Shown here one piece after another: positions 15,105 to 23,047 of a stretch of 38,947 nucleotides of DNA (position 1 is its first letter; each line of letters starts with the position of its first letter). Source of the DNA: an uncultured Clostridia bacterium (GTDB lineage Bacteria; Bacillota; Clostridia; Saccharofermentanales; DTU023); assembly GCA_946220865.1 (NCBI GenBank), contig CAMJYM010000015.1:1-38947 (forward strand). The letters run 5' to 3'. The position numbers and the translations under genes were made by a program. The notes under the pieces are model-generated. The model was not told where the DNA came from. It saw only the letters and a program-made list of their open reading frames with translations, and searched no databases.

Positions 15105-16559
15105 ATGCTCATTAAAAACTGCAGCTATCTCAAAGCCAATGGAGAAATCGCTGAAAAGGCGCATTGGCTGATTCAGGATGGCCGCCTTCACGAACTCAGC
15201 GAGGCGGAAGCAAAGGCCGAAGAAAAGCGTCTTCGCGCTTTGCCCCAGGCTCAGCTCTCCAGGAAGTCAGATTCAGACGCGGAACTTTTCCATCCCTGCA
15301 TTTTAGATGCCTCCGGCCTCTTTGCGCTCCCCGCTTTTGCCGATGCGCACTGCCACGTCCCCATGGTGCTTCTGCGCGGCTATGGAGAGGGCCTTCCTCT
15401 CCAGCGCTGGCTGGAAGAACGCGTCTTTCCCTACGAGGCGACCCTGAGCGACGAAGATGTCTACTGGGGTTCCCTGCTCGGCATTTCTGAGCTTCTGGCC
15501 TCTGGTTGTGCCTCTTTCTCGGATATGTACATGAATCTTCCCGGGATTTGCCGAGCTGTCCTTGAGTCAGGAATCAAAGCAAACCTTTCCCACGGCTGCA
15601 GCTGCCCCGGCCAGGATCTCCCCTTTGAGCAAACGAATGCTTTTAAGGGTACGGAGGCTATTTTCAGGACGATCAGGAACAGCGAACAGGAGACAGCTGA
15701 GCCAGCCCCTGCCGGGCAGAGTGGCGTGACTTTCGATCCGATCTCTGCTGGCTCACAGGAGGGTCGCCTTAGGGCCGATCTGGCCTTGCACGCCGAATAC
15801 ACCTCCGGGGAGACCACGGCGCGCACCATCGTCGAAGCGGCAAAAGCCCACAAGCTGCGCTTGCAAATTCATCTCTCTGAAACAGAAAAAGAACATGAAG
15901 AAGCGAAAGTCCGCCGTGACGGCCGCAGCCCTCTCGCCTATCTGGCTGCTTGCGGAGCGCTCGAAGTTCCGGTCATTTTTGCCCATGCCGTGTGGCTGGA
16001 GGAGAGTGACTTTGCCCTTCTCCGTCAGGCCGTGAAGCAGGGGGCGGATATTACGCTGGTCCATAATCCCAGCTCCAATCTTAAGCTGGGCTCCGGCATT
16101 GCTGATTTAAAACGCTGGCAGGAGGCTGGCGTTAACATCGCCATCGGGACAGATGGAGCTTCCTCGAACAATAACCTGGATATGCTGGAAGAGATCATGC
16201 TCGCCTCCCTCCTGCAAAAAGGACAGAGCCGAGACCCCATGTTCATGGATCCGGTCATGAGCTTCCAGCTGGCCTCTGAGGGCGGGTACCTCGCACAGGG
16301 TCGAAAAGACTGCGGACGCATCGAAGAAGGATCACGGGCCGATCTCGTTTTCTTTAAGCTGGACTCGCCCTGGCTGCTGCCGCTCTATGACGTGCTCGCC
16401 AACATTCTCTTTAGCGGCAACCGCAGCAATATCGAGCTGACCATGGTCGATGGCGACATTCTGTATCGCCGGGGCCGCTTCGCCCACATCGACATGAGCC
16501 GTGTGCAAAGAGAAATCCGCCGCATTCAAAAAGAAAAAGCCGCCCTGTTAAAAAGTTGA
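15105..16559 (+). CDS. mtaD: Amidohydrolase, MTA/SAH (5'-deoxyadenosine-type) deaminase
   Basis: About 484 residues. The ATG at 15105 has GGAG nine bases upstream; an in-frame ATG at 15096 is an alternative. It belongs to the ATZ/TRZ metal-dependent amidohydrolases. Visible motifs are the metal HxH in ADAHCHVPMVLLRGYGEGLP, LQRWLEERVFPYEA, a metal His in HAVWLEESDF, HLSETEKEHEEA, VHNPSSNLKLGSGIADL, and the metal Asp in AIGTDGASSNNNLDMLEE. This is the MtaD / SAH deaminase pattern, converting methylthioadenosine, S-adenosylhomocysteine or 5'-deoxyadenosine to the inosine analogue. A hydrophilic insert of some 35 residues sits near residues 190-225, just before LRADLALHAEYTSG. Located between PNP and the MtnA-like gene with short gaps (101 and 16 bases), it supplies the deaminated nucleoside for the PNP. 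Confidence 0.9.
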   Translation: MLIKNCSYLKANGEIAEKAHWLIQDGRLHELSEAEAKAEEKRLRALPQAQLSRKSDSDAELFHPCILDASGLFALPAFADAHCHVPMVLLRGYGEGLPLQRWLEERVFPYEATLSDEDVYWGSLLGISELLASGCASFSDMYMNLPGICRAVLESGIKANLSHGCSCPGQDLPFEQTNAFKGTEAIFRTIRNSEQETAEPAPAGQSGVTFDPISAGSQEGRLRADLALHAEYTSGETTARTIVEAAKAHKLRLQIHLSETEKEHEEAKVRRDGRSPLAYLAACGALEVPVIFAHAVWLEESDFALLRQAVKQGADITLVHNPSSNLKLGSGIADLKRWQEAGVNIAIGTDGASSNNNLDMLEEIMLASLLQKGQSRDPMFMDPVMSFQLASEGGYLAQGRKDCGRIEEGSRADLVFFKLDSPWLLPLYDVLANILFSGNRSNIELTMVDGDILYRRGRFAHIDMSRVQREIRRIQKEKAALLKS

Positions 16560-16575
16560 ATTTTAAGGAGATCTT

Positions 16576-17625
16576 ATGCGCTTCGATCACGACCTTGCCT
16601 TTATGCTTCGCTACGAAAATATCGCCTGGTACGATGAAGAAAAGGCGCTGGTGCGTATTCTCGATCGTCGGATTTACCCCATTCGCACAGAATTTGTGAA
16701 CTGCCACAGTCATGGGGAAGTCGCCGAAGCCATTGCAAAGATGGTGACGCAGAGCTATGGCCCCTATACCGCGGCTGCCATGGGCATGGCTCTGGCTGCC
16801 CGTGAATGTGCCGGTCAAAGCCGGGACAGACAGATGGCCCATTTGCAGGCTGCGGCCTCCTGCCTCGCCAGCGCCAGGCCGACCACCGCAAAACAGATGC
16901 AGCGCATCACTCAACGCGCTCTGGACGCCGCCTCACACGCCCTTGACGCAGGAGAAAGCCATCTCGATCGCCGTTTATTTGAGCTGGCTGTTGAGGCTCT
17001 GGAAGAAAAGTACCGCAACATTGAGCGTCAGGGCAAGGAGCTCGTCTCCTTTTTCCCGGCGAGAGGTCGTGTGATGACGCAGTGCTTTGCCGATACCGTC
17101 ATCGGCATGATGCTGCGGGCCTGTCGTGCTGAGGGTAAGGAGATTGAATTTTTCTGCCCGGAGACGCGACCCTTTTACCAGGGTTCACGCCTGACAGCCT
17201 CGGTGATTTGTGACATGGGCTTCCCTGTCACGGTGATCTGCGATAACATGCCGGCCTTTACTCTGGAACATAAGAGCATCGACCTCTTTACCTCGGCCTC
17301 CGATGTCATTACCCTGGACGGCCATATCATCAACAAAGTCGGCACCTTCCAGATTGCCCTGGCCGCAAGCCATTTCGGCATCCCCTACTACTGTACGGGC
17401 AATCCCGACCGTGATCACCCCGATCTTTCCACCATCGTCATTGAAGAGCGCAAGCCCGAAGAAGTCCTTGAATCTATGGGACAGCGCCTCGTGATGGATG
17501 GCGTCCAGGCCTACTATCCGGCTTTTGATATTACCCCTCCCGAACTCTGCCGGGCCATCGTCACCACAAGGGGCAGCTTCGCTCCAAAACAGGTCGCCGA
17601 TTTTTTTCAATCAACGGCGGACTAA
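16576..17625 (+). CDS. mtnA: MtnA-like (methylthioribose-1-phosphate isomerase / eIF2B-like) protein
   Basis: 349 residues. AAGGAG lies five bases before the ATG, and the gene starts 16 bases after the deaminase. It matches the MtnA/eIF2B-alpha fold: ARPTTAKQM corresponds to the family RPT segment. The catalytic Cys is present in VMTQCFADT. ETRPFYQGSRLTA is intact and the catalytic Asp appears in SASDVITLDGHIINKVGT. The usual VRGAPAIG stretch is replaced by MVTQSYGPYTAAAMGM, so this is a divergent subfamily. Its substrate could be 5-methylthioribose 1-phosphate or 5-deoxyribose 1-phosphate. The reaction is aldose to ketose isomerisation. With the two preceding genes it completes deamination, phosphorolysis and isomerisation. 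No downstream aldolase or MtnB is in the window. Confidence 0.85.
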   Translation: MRFDHDLAFMLRYENIAWYDEEKALVRILDRRIYPIRTEFVNCHSHGEVAEAIAKMVTQSYGPYTAAAMGMALAARECAGQSRDRQMAHLQAAASCLASARPTTAKQMQRITQRALDAASHALDAGESHLDRRLFELAVEALEEKYRNIERQGKELVSFFPARGRVMTQCFADTVIGMMLRACRAEGKEIEFFCPETRPFYQGSRLTASVICDMGFPVTVICDNMPAFTLEHKSIDLFTSASDVITLDGHIINKVGTFQIALAASHFGIPYYCTGNPDRDHPDLSTIVIEERKPEEVLESMGQRLVMDGVQAYYPAFDITPPELCRAIVTTRGSFAPKQVADFFQSTAD

Positions 17626-17679
17626 TATCTCCGTTAAGCCTGAAATAAGGCCATTTCCAGCAGAAAGCCTCAGCCGCTG

Positions 17680-17688
17680 TGTTATAAT
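17680..17688 (+). promoter_or_regulatory. Extended -10 promoter for the AlkD-like gene
   Basis: TGtTATAAT, 28 bases before the ATG at 17716, with GGGAGGG as ribosome binding site. No clear -35. Confidence 0.55.
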
Positions 17689-17715
17689 GAAAGGGCGCAC
17701 GGGAGGGATAAAAAC

Positions 17716-18369
17716 ATGAACTTTAAACAATTATGCACCGACCTGATTAAAGAAGCTGATCCTCAGAAGGCTGAAACCATGACGCGTGTCATGGGCTCCG
17801 AATTTAAGTTCCTGGGTGTTGACGCCAAAGCCCGTCGCCGTATTATGCAGCCTTATCTCAGGGAAGCAGCTGAAACTGAGACCGAGATTGACTGGGATTT
17901 TGTCGCCTGCTGCTGGGATCAGAACCTCCGTGAGTTTCGCTATCTGGCCCTGCAGTATCTGCTGCGTCAACGTAACCTGCTGGCGAACGATGCCTATAAA
18001 AAGCTGGAAAAGCTCATGAAAGATCAGCCGGGTTGGGATACTGGAAACTATTTTCAGAAAATCGTCAATTTCCTGACCGCACGCTACCCGCAGACTAAAA
18101 AGACCGTGCTGCGCTGGAGCACTTCGGAAGATCCCTGGTTTAAACGGGTCGCCCTGCTGCACCAGTTGGACCGGGGAACCTATGCTGACCTCGAGCTTCA
18201 GGAGAAAATTCTGCTCAATTGTCTGGGTGCACAGGAAAAGCCCGTCAAACAGGCTGTCGGACGCTGCCTGCGAGATCTGCAAAGAGCCTTTCCTGATTTT
18301 GTCAGGCAGTTTTGCCAGGATCATGCCGACGGACTTTCCACGCTGAGCCTGAAAGAGCTTAAAGCCTGA
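17716..18369 (+). CDS. AlkD-like HEAT-repeat DNA glycosylase family protein with altered active site
   Basis: 217 residues, family length, all-helical. The start is set by GGGAGGG upstream and an extended -10 promoter. It follows Bacillus cereus AlkD throughout: KAETMTRVMGSEFKFLGV near the N terminus, LREFRYLALQYL, DQPGWDTGNYF, WSTSEDPWFKRVALLHQL, and the C-terminal KQAVGRCLRDLQRAFPDFV. AlkD excises alkylated bases without base flipping using Trp109, Asp113, Arg148 and Trp187. Aligned by eye, Trp107 and Arg144 are kept here. The Asp position is Asn111 and the second Trp is Arg183. It may be a non-catalytic or differently specific DNA-binding relative. The alignment uses a remembered reference sequence. 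The gene appears monocistronic. Confidence 0.82.
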   Translation: MNFKQLCTDLIKEADPQKAETMTRVMGSEFKFLGVDAKARRRIMQPYLREAAETETEIDWDFVACCWDQNLREFRYLALQYLLRQRNLLANDAYKKLEKLMKDQPGWDTGNYFQKIVNFLTARYPQTKKTVLRWSTSEDPWFKRVALLHQLDRGTYADLELQEKILLNCLGAQEKPVKQAVGRCLRDLQRAFPDFVRQFCQDHADGLSTLSLKELKA

Positions 18370-18495
18370 GACTTTAGATTTAAAACGTAAACTTAAGGCT
18401 GAACACAGGCTTTCAAACAAGCTGAAAGGGGTCGCGAAGACTTCTCAAAAAAGAACCGAAGGCTCACGAAGGCTTTTCATTTGGGAGGATTGATT

Positions 18496-19209
18496 ATGAA
18501 ATGGAGCCGTTCCAGTAAGCAAAGAGGGGCCATCGCCGCCCTTATCGTGCTCGCGCTTGCCATCCCTGCCATGCTCGCAAGCCGCACTTTTTTTCTTGAT
18601 TTCTGGCGCTTTGTCCTGCCGCTCCTGCTGAGCGGTATGGTCTTTATTCTTGCGGGCAGCTTCTTTCAGCTCCTGCAAGAGCGCAAACGTCTGGCAACCC
18701 TGCCGGGCATCGATTATCCTTTTGCCAGCATAAGTGTTCAGGCCGCCCTTTACCTTTATTTTTTCCTCATTTTTAATGGCGCCTATTTTGGCCTTTGTCT
18801 CGCCCCCTCCGGTCTGATCTGCAAGCTGATCTTTTCTGCTCCCAACTTTTTCATCTTCATCGCTGCCTTAGCTGCCGTAGCGGGGAGTTGTGGTCAACTG
18901 ATTCGCAGCGAAGAGGACGGACAGTTTATCTACCGGGACTCCCTCTCGCCTTCTCGCTTCTCACGTCAGGACATCTTTTACTCGCAGATGGGAAGCTTTG
19001 ATGACGGCTTTATCCTGGGCACAAAAGACTTCCGTCTGAGCCAGGTGGAAAAAGTCAGCCTTTGGGAAAAGGCCATTGTTTTAGGGGGTCACGAAGCTGC
19101 CGGGGATTATCTCCTGCAGATTTACACCCCGCGCATCCGAAAATTTCTGCTCAGGAAATTGCAGGAAGCCGGTAAACTCGACCCAGGCGAAGAGGACGCA
19201 GATAGCTAA
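18496..19209 (+). CDS. Four-helix membrane protein with soluble C-terminal domain, unknown function
   Basis: 237 residues from the ATG at 18496, which has GGGAGG seven bases upstream. Helices are at about residues 14-30, 38-57, 78-103 and 110-135. The last ~95 residues are soluble and presumably cytoplasmic (RSEEDGQFIYRDSLSPSRFS, LGTKDFRLSQVEKVSLWEKA, LLQIYTPRIRKFLLRKLQEAG), with a beta-strand pattern that might be a PH-like (bPH) fold. I do not recognise the family. Its stop codon overlaps the stop of the convergent serine hydrolase by four bases (19206-19209). Confidence 0.75.
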   Translation: MKWSRSSKQRGAIAALIVLALAIPAMLASRTFFLDFWRFVLPLLLSGMVFILAGSFFQLLQERKRLATLPGIDYPFASISVQAALYLYFFLIFNGAYFGLCLAPSGLICKLIFSAPNFFIFIAALAAVAGSCGQLIRSEEDGQFIYRDSLSPSRFSRQDIFYSQMGSFDDGFILGTKDFRLSQVEKVSLWEKAIVLGGHEAAGDYLLQIYTPRIRKFLLRKLQEAGKLDPGEEDADS

Positions 19210-20807
19210 GGCCCAACCGGGAAGCCAGGAACCGGGGAATTTCCGGGAACAGCCGGATCAACGATTTGCAGAGGCGAGGCTGTACTGTAGGGTTGCCCCC
19301 AGGGCGAGTCGTTTTCCGCGTTCGTGGGAAGCGCAGCGCCCGGTGAATTTCCGCTTTCGCTGACATCCGAAACAGCAGCCTCTGTTTCAGGAGGAGCTGC
19401 TGGTACAGATGGCGCGGGAAGTTTAGCGATGAGCTCATCCGGATTAAGCCCGTTGGCATAGGCATAAAGTAAGGCTCCGAGCTGTGGCAGAACCGTGTAA
19501 GCATTGATCCCTTCGGTAAAAACAGAATAGGCAAAGGGGTGTCCACTCAGCACCAGGCCAACCTCGTGGTTAAAGGTGCCGATATTGCCATATTTGTGGG
19601 CGACCTGAACCGGCATGCCTCCGCTGAGAAAAGAGCTCCAGCTTGCCGCACTGAGATTGTCGAGGATGGTCTGATAACCGGCGATACCGGCCGGATTGAA
19701 GTAGATTCCTTCAATGGCCTGAATGCCTTCGCGTGCGCTCATGGTGATGTCACCAGCATAATGGGTGCCTATGCGCTCATCCATAAAGGCGTGCAGGTTG
19801 CGGCCATGACGGTGAAAATAGCCGAAAACCGCGCTGGTCGCTGAATTATCGGAATACAGTATGGCGGAGGCCAGAAGGTTCTTCAGCGGGACGGGCTGAC
19901 CAATCTGCGCAGGATCGCCGCTGTCAAAACTAAAATACTCACTTGGGGCAAACACGATTTTCATATCTTCCGGAAAAACGCCTTCGCTGATCAGCTGCTC
20001 ACAGACCATAGCCATCGGGAGTTTAATCACACTGGCGGCCGTATAGCGGAGATCCGGCTGATAACAATAGCGTTGACCGGCATTCAGATCGGTGTAAATA
20101 ATGCTGACTTTAGCCTGATCAAGGCCGCGGCTGGAGAGAAAAGATTGGATCAGCGGCGAAAGCCCTGAGACAGCAGAACCCCCTTCGGGAAGGCTCGAAA
20201 CAGGGTAAGTTTTGCCAGCATAGGCTTTGAGATCACCGGGATCAAATTCGCCGCGTAAATCGTAAGTGCCCGATTCACTCCGGGCTTCTGTCTTTTTGCT
20301 TTTCTGACTGGCCTTGTGACTGCGCGAAGGCTTCGACTTCTTTGAGGTCACGCGTTCAGTTTGTGTCGCCTCTGCCTGCGTTTCACTGAGGCTCGTCGGA
20401 CTCAGCTCCACTCCGGAACGGGGTTGTTTTACCAGTACCGTCCAGAGATCCAGGCAGGCCACAAGCAGCCCGCAAATAATGAGAGCAAGCATCAGGGTGA
20501 GGCCCAGTTTCAGCGCACGTTTTTTAGAATGATCCTCTGCAGACTGGGGTCTGGCTTTGTGCCCGGCAGCAGCCTGCTCAGGTCGCTTAAGCTGTCTGGC
20601 TGCCGCCATCTGCGGTGAAAAGGGATCTGTCAGTCTGGCCTTGCTGCGTTTTGGTCGAACGGACTGAGGCGCGACTGATCTGCCACCAACCCGGCGCTGA
20701 ACCGCCGGGTTTTGTCTCTTTTGTGGATACGCCGCTTTTCCTCCGGCAGTTCGCTGCGTTCCTGTATGCCTGTTCTCCTGACCTGCAGGAAACCCGTTCT
20801 TTTTCAT
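19206..20807 (-). CDS. Membrane-anchored class A beta-lactamase-like serine hydrolase
   Basis: 533 residues. The order is: a basic, Q/A/R-rich cytoplasmic tail (1-97); one membrane anchor (~98-124); a Ser/Lys/Glu-rich linker (130-185); a serine hydrolase domain (~205-445); and a Pro/Ala/Ser-rich tail. Active-site motifs are S259-VIK (SxxK), S319-DN (SDN) and K405-YG in place of KTG. The omega-loop ExxLN of true beta-lactamases is not apparent (the region reads FNPAGIAGYQT), so a DD-peptidase-like or unknown acyl-serine activity outside the cell is more likely than resistance. The ATG at 20807 overlaps the stop of the upstream nucleoside hydrolase (ATGA), suggesting translational coupling. The 3' end overlaps the convergent membrane-protein gene by four bases. 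Confidence 0.85.
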   Translation of the reverse strand: MKKNGFPAGQENRHTGTQRTAGGKAAYPQKRQNPAVQRRVGGRSVAPQSVRPKRSKARLTDPFSPQMAAARQLKRPEQAAAGHKARPQSAEDHSKKRALKLGLTLMLALIICGLLVACLDLWTVLVKQPRSGVELSPTSLSETQAEATQTERVTSKKSKPSRSHKASQKSKKTEARSESGTYDLRGEFDPGDLKAYAGKTYPVSSLPEGGSAVSGLSPLIQSFLSSRGLDQAKVSIIYTDLNAGQRYCYQPDLRYTAASVIKLPMAMVCEQLISEGVFPEDMKIVFAPSEYFSFDSGDPAQIGQPVPLKNLLASAILYSDNSATSAVFGYFHRHGRNLHAFMDERIGTHYAGDITMSAREGIQAIEGIYFNPAGIAGYQTILDNLSAASWSSFLSGGMPVQVAHKYGNIGTFNHEVGLVLSGHPFAYSVFTEGINAYTVLPQLGALLYAYANGLNPDELIAKLPAPSVPAAPPETEAAVSDVSESGNSPGAALPTNAENDSPWGQPYSTASPLQIVDPAVPGNSPVPGFPVGP

Positions 20808-21790
20808 TTCTTGTTTTTAACCTGAATCTTCATTTTTTTTTTCAGACCGTTCAACCGTCGATCAAGTTCACCCACATAGGCCTCGCGATCCACCGAACGC
20901 GATAGCAGATGAAGGGGGCCGCTCGTTCTTTCACGCAGAGGCGGGAAAGTGAAATGCTCAAAACGTCGCCCGCTGAAAGAGAAGATGGTCTGTCCCAGAT
21001 GCACGTCATCCTCACATTCACAGCGGATTCCTACTTCTTCCCAGGTCATAAGACCGGAGTTTACCAGCGAAGCCGCTGCCAGCGCATCATGCAGCACAGC
21101 CCGCCCTGGCATAAAGCCTGCAATGGCCTTGAGCAGAGGGCTGTAGGGAGTATCGATAGCGCAGAGAGCCTGCATCTCTTCCTGCTGGAGAGCTGATGCA
21201 TTCGTCACATCAAGACTCACCATGGCGAGGTTCAGCTCTGACTCAAAGACAACTTGGGCCGCATGCGGATCGCAGGCGATGTTAAATTCGGCATAGGGAC
21301 CATGATTCCCGGGTCCGGCACTGCCCCCCATCAGTACGAGGCCGCGCAATTTAGAGGCAAGATCCGGGTACTTTTCCAGAGCGAGAGCCAGATTGGTCAG
21401 TGGGCCGATGGCCAGAATCAAAAGGCCTCCTTCAGCCTCTGCTCTACAGGCTTCTTCATAGAGCAGATCCCAGGACCAGGCCTGTTCAAAAGGCCGCTTG
21501 GTCGGCGGCAGATCAAAACCTGCCATGCCGCCTTTCCCGTGGATATCTCCGGCGTCAATACGGGCGATCTCCAAAGCCTGTGAGGCCCCGCGTGCGAGCT
21601 TGCCGGGCAGCCCGTACCAGGCGGCGAGCCGCCTCAGATTCTCCGAAGTGTAGACGTAATCGACATTGCCGGCAACCGGAGAGAGAAGTCTTACGTCAAA
21701 CTCAGGCATGGCTGCTGCTAAAAGCAGCGCCCAGGCATCATCGATGCCCGGATCACAGTCAATGGCCAAAGGAATTTTTTTGTTTTGCAT
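20804..21790 (-). CDS. Inosine/uridine-preferring nucleoside hydrolase (IUNH family)
   Basis: 328 residues, family length. The calcium-binding N-terminal motif is DCDPGIDDAWAL, followed by GNVDYVYTSENLRRL, ILAIGPLTNLALAL, GLVLMGGSA, FNIACDPHAAQVV and, near the C terminus, VLHDALAAA with the metal-ligand Asp. It hydrolyses the N-glycosidic bond of ribonucleosides to base plus ribose; base preference cannot be read from sequence. The lysine-rich tail is short. It is the first gene of a two-gene run with the serine hydrolase (ATGA overlap), an odd pairing since one product is cytosolic and the other extracellular. It adds to the nucleoside salvage genes in this window. Confidence 0.93.
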   Translation of the reverse strand: MQNKKIPLAIDCDPGIDDAWALLLAAAMPEFDVRLLSPVAGNVDYVYTSENLRRLAAWYGLPGKLARGASQALEIARIDAGDIHGKGGMAGFDLPPTKRPFEQAWSWDLLYEEACRAEAEGGLLILAIGPLTNLALALEKYPDLASKLRGLVLMGGSAGPGNHGPYAEFNIACDPHAAQVVFESELNLAMVSLDVTNASALQQEEMQALCAIDTPYSPLLKAIAGFMPGRAVLHDALAAASLVNSGLMTWEEVGIRCECEDDVHLGQTIFSFSGRRFEHFTFPPLRERTSGPLHLLSRSVDREAYVGELDRRLNGLKKKMKIQVKNKK

Positions 21791-22113
21791 TTACTTTCAA
21801 GCCTCTCAGGCCCTTAAAGGGTGTTTTTCACTTCAAACGTTGTTTTTCACTTTTTCACATTATAATAAAGAAAGCAAAGCTGTGCACAATTCAAGAGCTT
21901 TCCTGCTTTTCCCCTGTCTTTCAGGGTGCAGAAGCACAGTGCATAAGCGAAAAGAGTGATGCTTGAGCCTCCTGCCTCTCCTTTCTTACAAAAGCGAAGC
22001 AGGAGTGGCAAAGGGACATAAGATCGTCCGCAAGGGCTCTATCAGCTGCAAAAATGCAAAAATGCGATAAGGTGATGAATGTGAGAATGCGAGAAGAGGG
22101 AGATGATACAGAT
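21791..22113. other. Intergenic region, nucleoside hydrolase / flavin reductase
   Basis: Between divergent genes. ATTATAAT at 21859-21866 can serve as a -10 in either direction, but neither side has a convincing -35. Open frame upstream of 22114 (to 22054) lacks a good ribosome binding site. No RNA gene or terminator seen. Confidence 0.4.
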
Positions 22114-22215
22114 ATGAAAAAAGCAGAACGTCCAGAGAAAAAGCTTAAAAAAGTAAATTCCCCTATGAAAAAAGCAGAGCGCCCCGAGAAGAAGAGTGAA
22201 AAAGCAAATTCAAAA
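22114..22215 (+). repeat. 51-bp tandem duplication in the flavin reductase N-terminal tail
   Basis: Units 22114-22164 and 22165-22215 both begin ATGAAAAAAGCAGA and encode 17 residues each. Differences are mostly in the second half. Confidence 0.8.
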
Positions 22216-22911
22216 AGAAAACCCACACAGGCGGGCAAAGCCCGTAGAAATATCAAGCTCAGTCAAAAGCCTTCTGAAGCAGCGCAAGGCTCTGGAGAAC
22301 GGATTTCCATGGATGTCGGAAATTACCTCGCCCCTGTGCCCTGTTGTATGCTCTCTTCCGGGCGACCTGGCGAGCGGCCTAATATCATGACCGTAGCCTG
22401 GTGTGGAACAGTCAATTCCAAACCTCCCATGATTTCCGTCAGCATCACCAAGTCCCGCTATTCGCACGATCTCGTCAGCGAGACCGGCGAGTTTGTCCTC
22501 AATATCCCCGACATCACTCTGGCCAAAGCCTGCGACTACTGCGGCGTCAAATCTTTTCGTGAAGTCGATAAATTTGCCGAACTTGGCCTTACACCCGAGG
22601 CCATGGAGGGGCTGGACGTCGCCAGAGCCATTAAGGAAGCCCCGCTCTCTTTAGGCTGCAAGCTACGTCATACCCTTGAACTGGGATCTCACGATCTCTT
22701 TATCGCCGAGATCGTTTCCCTGCGGGTTCGTGCAGACCTGCTCGACAAAAAAGGCGCCCTCCACCTGGAGAAGGCCGGTCTTCTCGCCTACGTCCATGGG
22801 CAATATTTTGCTCTGGGCAAATGGCTGGGCTTTTTCGGCTGGTCCGTCGCTGCTCCGTCTGTCCTGACCCGGCGACAAAGGGAAAGCAGGCGGGTTTACA
22901 AAAAGTCATAG
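22114..22911 (+). CDS. Flavin reductase (FMN-binding split barrel) with repeated basic N-terminal tail
   Basis: The flavin reductase-like domain begins near the Met of MDVGNYLAPVPCCML and shows RPNIMTVAWCGTVNSKPPM, SVSITKSRYSHDLVSETGEF and VLNIPDITLAKACDYCG, as in the Clostridia family whose members bind FMN. About 65 residues precede it, opening with two tandem 17-residue units of the MKKAERPEKK type and continuing with many Lys, Ser and Gln. That tail is presumably disordered. The start is uncertain: ATG at 22114 has GGGAG 11 bases upstream, and in-frame ATGs at 22054, 22075 and 22090 have poorer sites. The substrate or electron partner is unknown. Followed by a hairpin at 22981 and metG. 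Confidence 0.82.
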   Translation: MKKAERPEKKLKKVNSPMKKAERPEKKSEKANSKRKPTQAGKARRNIKLSQKPSEAAQGSGERISMDVGNYLAPVPCCMLSSGRPGERPNIMTVAWCGTVNSKPPMISVSITKSRYSHDLVSETGEFVLNIPDITLAKACDYCGVKSFREVDKFAELGLTPEAMEGLDVARAIKEAPLSLGCKLRHTLELGSHDLFIAEIVSLRVRADLLDKKGALHLEKAGLLAYVHGQYFALGKWLGFFGWSVAAPSVLTRRQRESRRVYKKS

Positions 22912-22980
22912 GAAAAACTGTGAGAAACTCTCATAGGGTTCCCAAATGCTGGTATGCCGGAAGCATAATCCAGGTGCAGA

Positions 22981-23001
22981 TTCCGGGAGCAGATCCCGGA
23001 A
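22981..23001. repeat. Inverted repeat upstream of metG
   Basis: TTCCGGGA, loop GCAGA, TCCCGGAA: an eight-bp perfect stem 46 bases before metG with no T tract. It could be an operator or a remnant terminator of the flavin reductase gene. TATACT at 23011-23016 just after it may be the metG -10. Confidence 0.5.
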
Positions 23002-23047
23002 GAGATAGTGTATACTGAAGATATTCTTTCTCAAGGTGGTTTATACG

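Noticed and set aside
22912..23047. T-box riboswitch ahead of metG
   Set aside because: Only 136 bases available, and no T-box consensus or matching terminator is seen; just one small hairpin.
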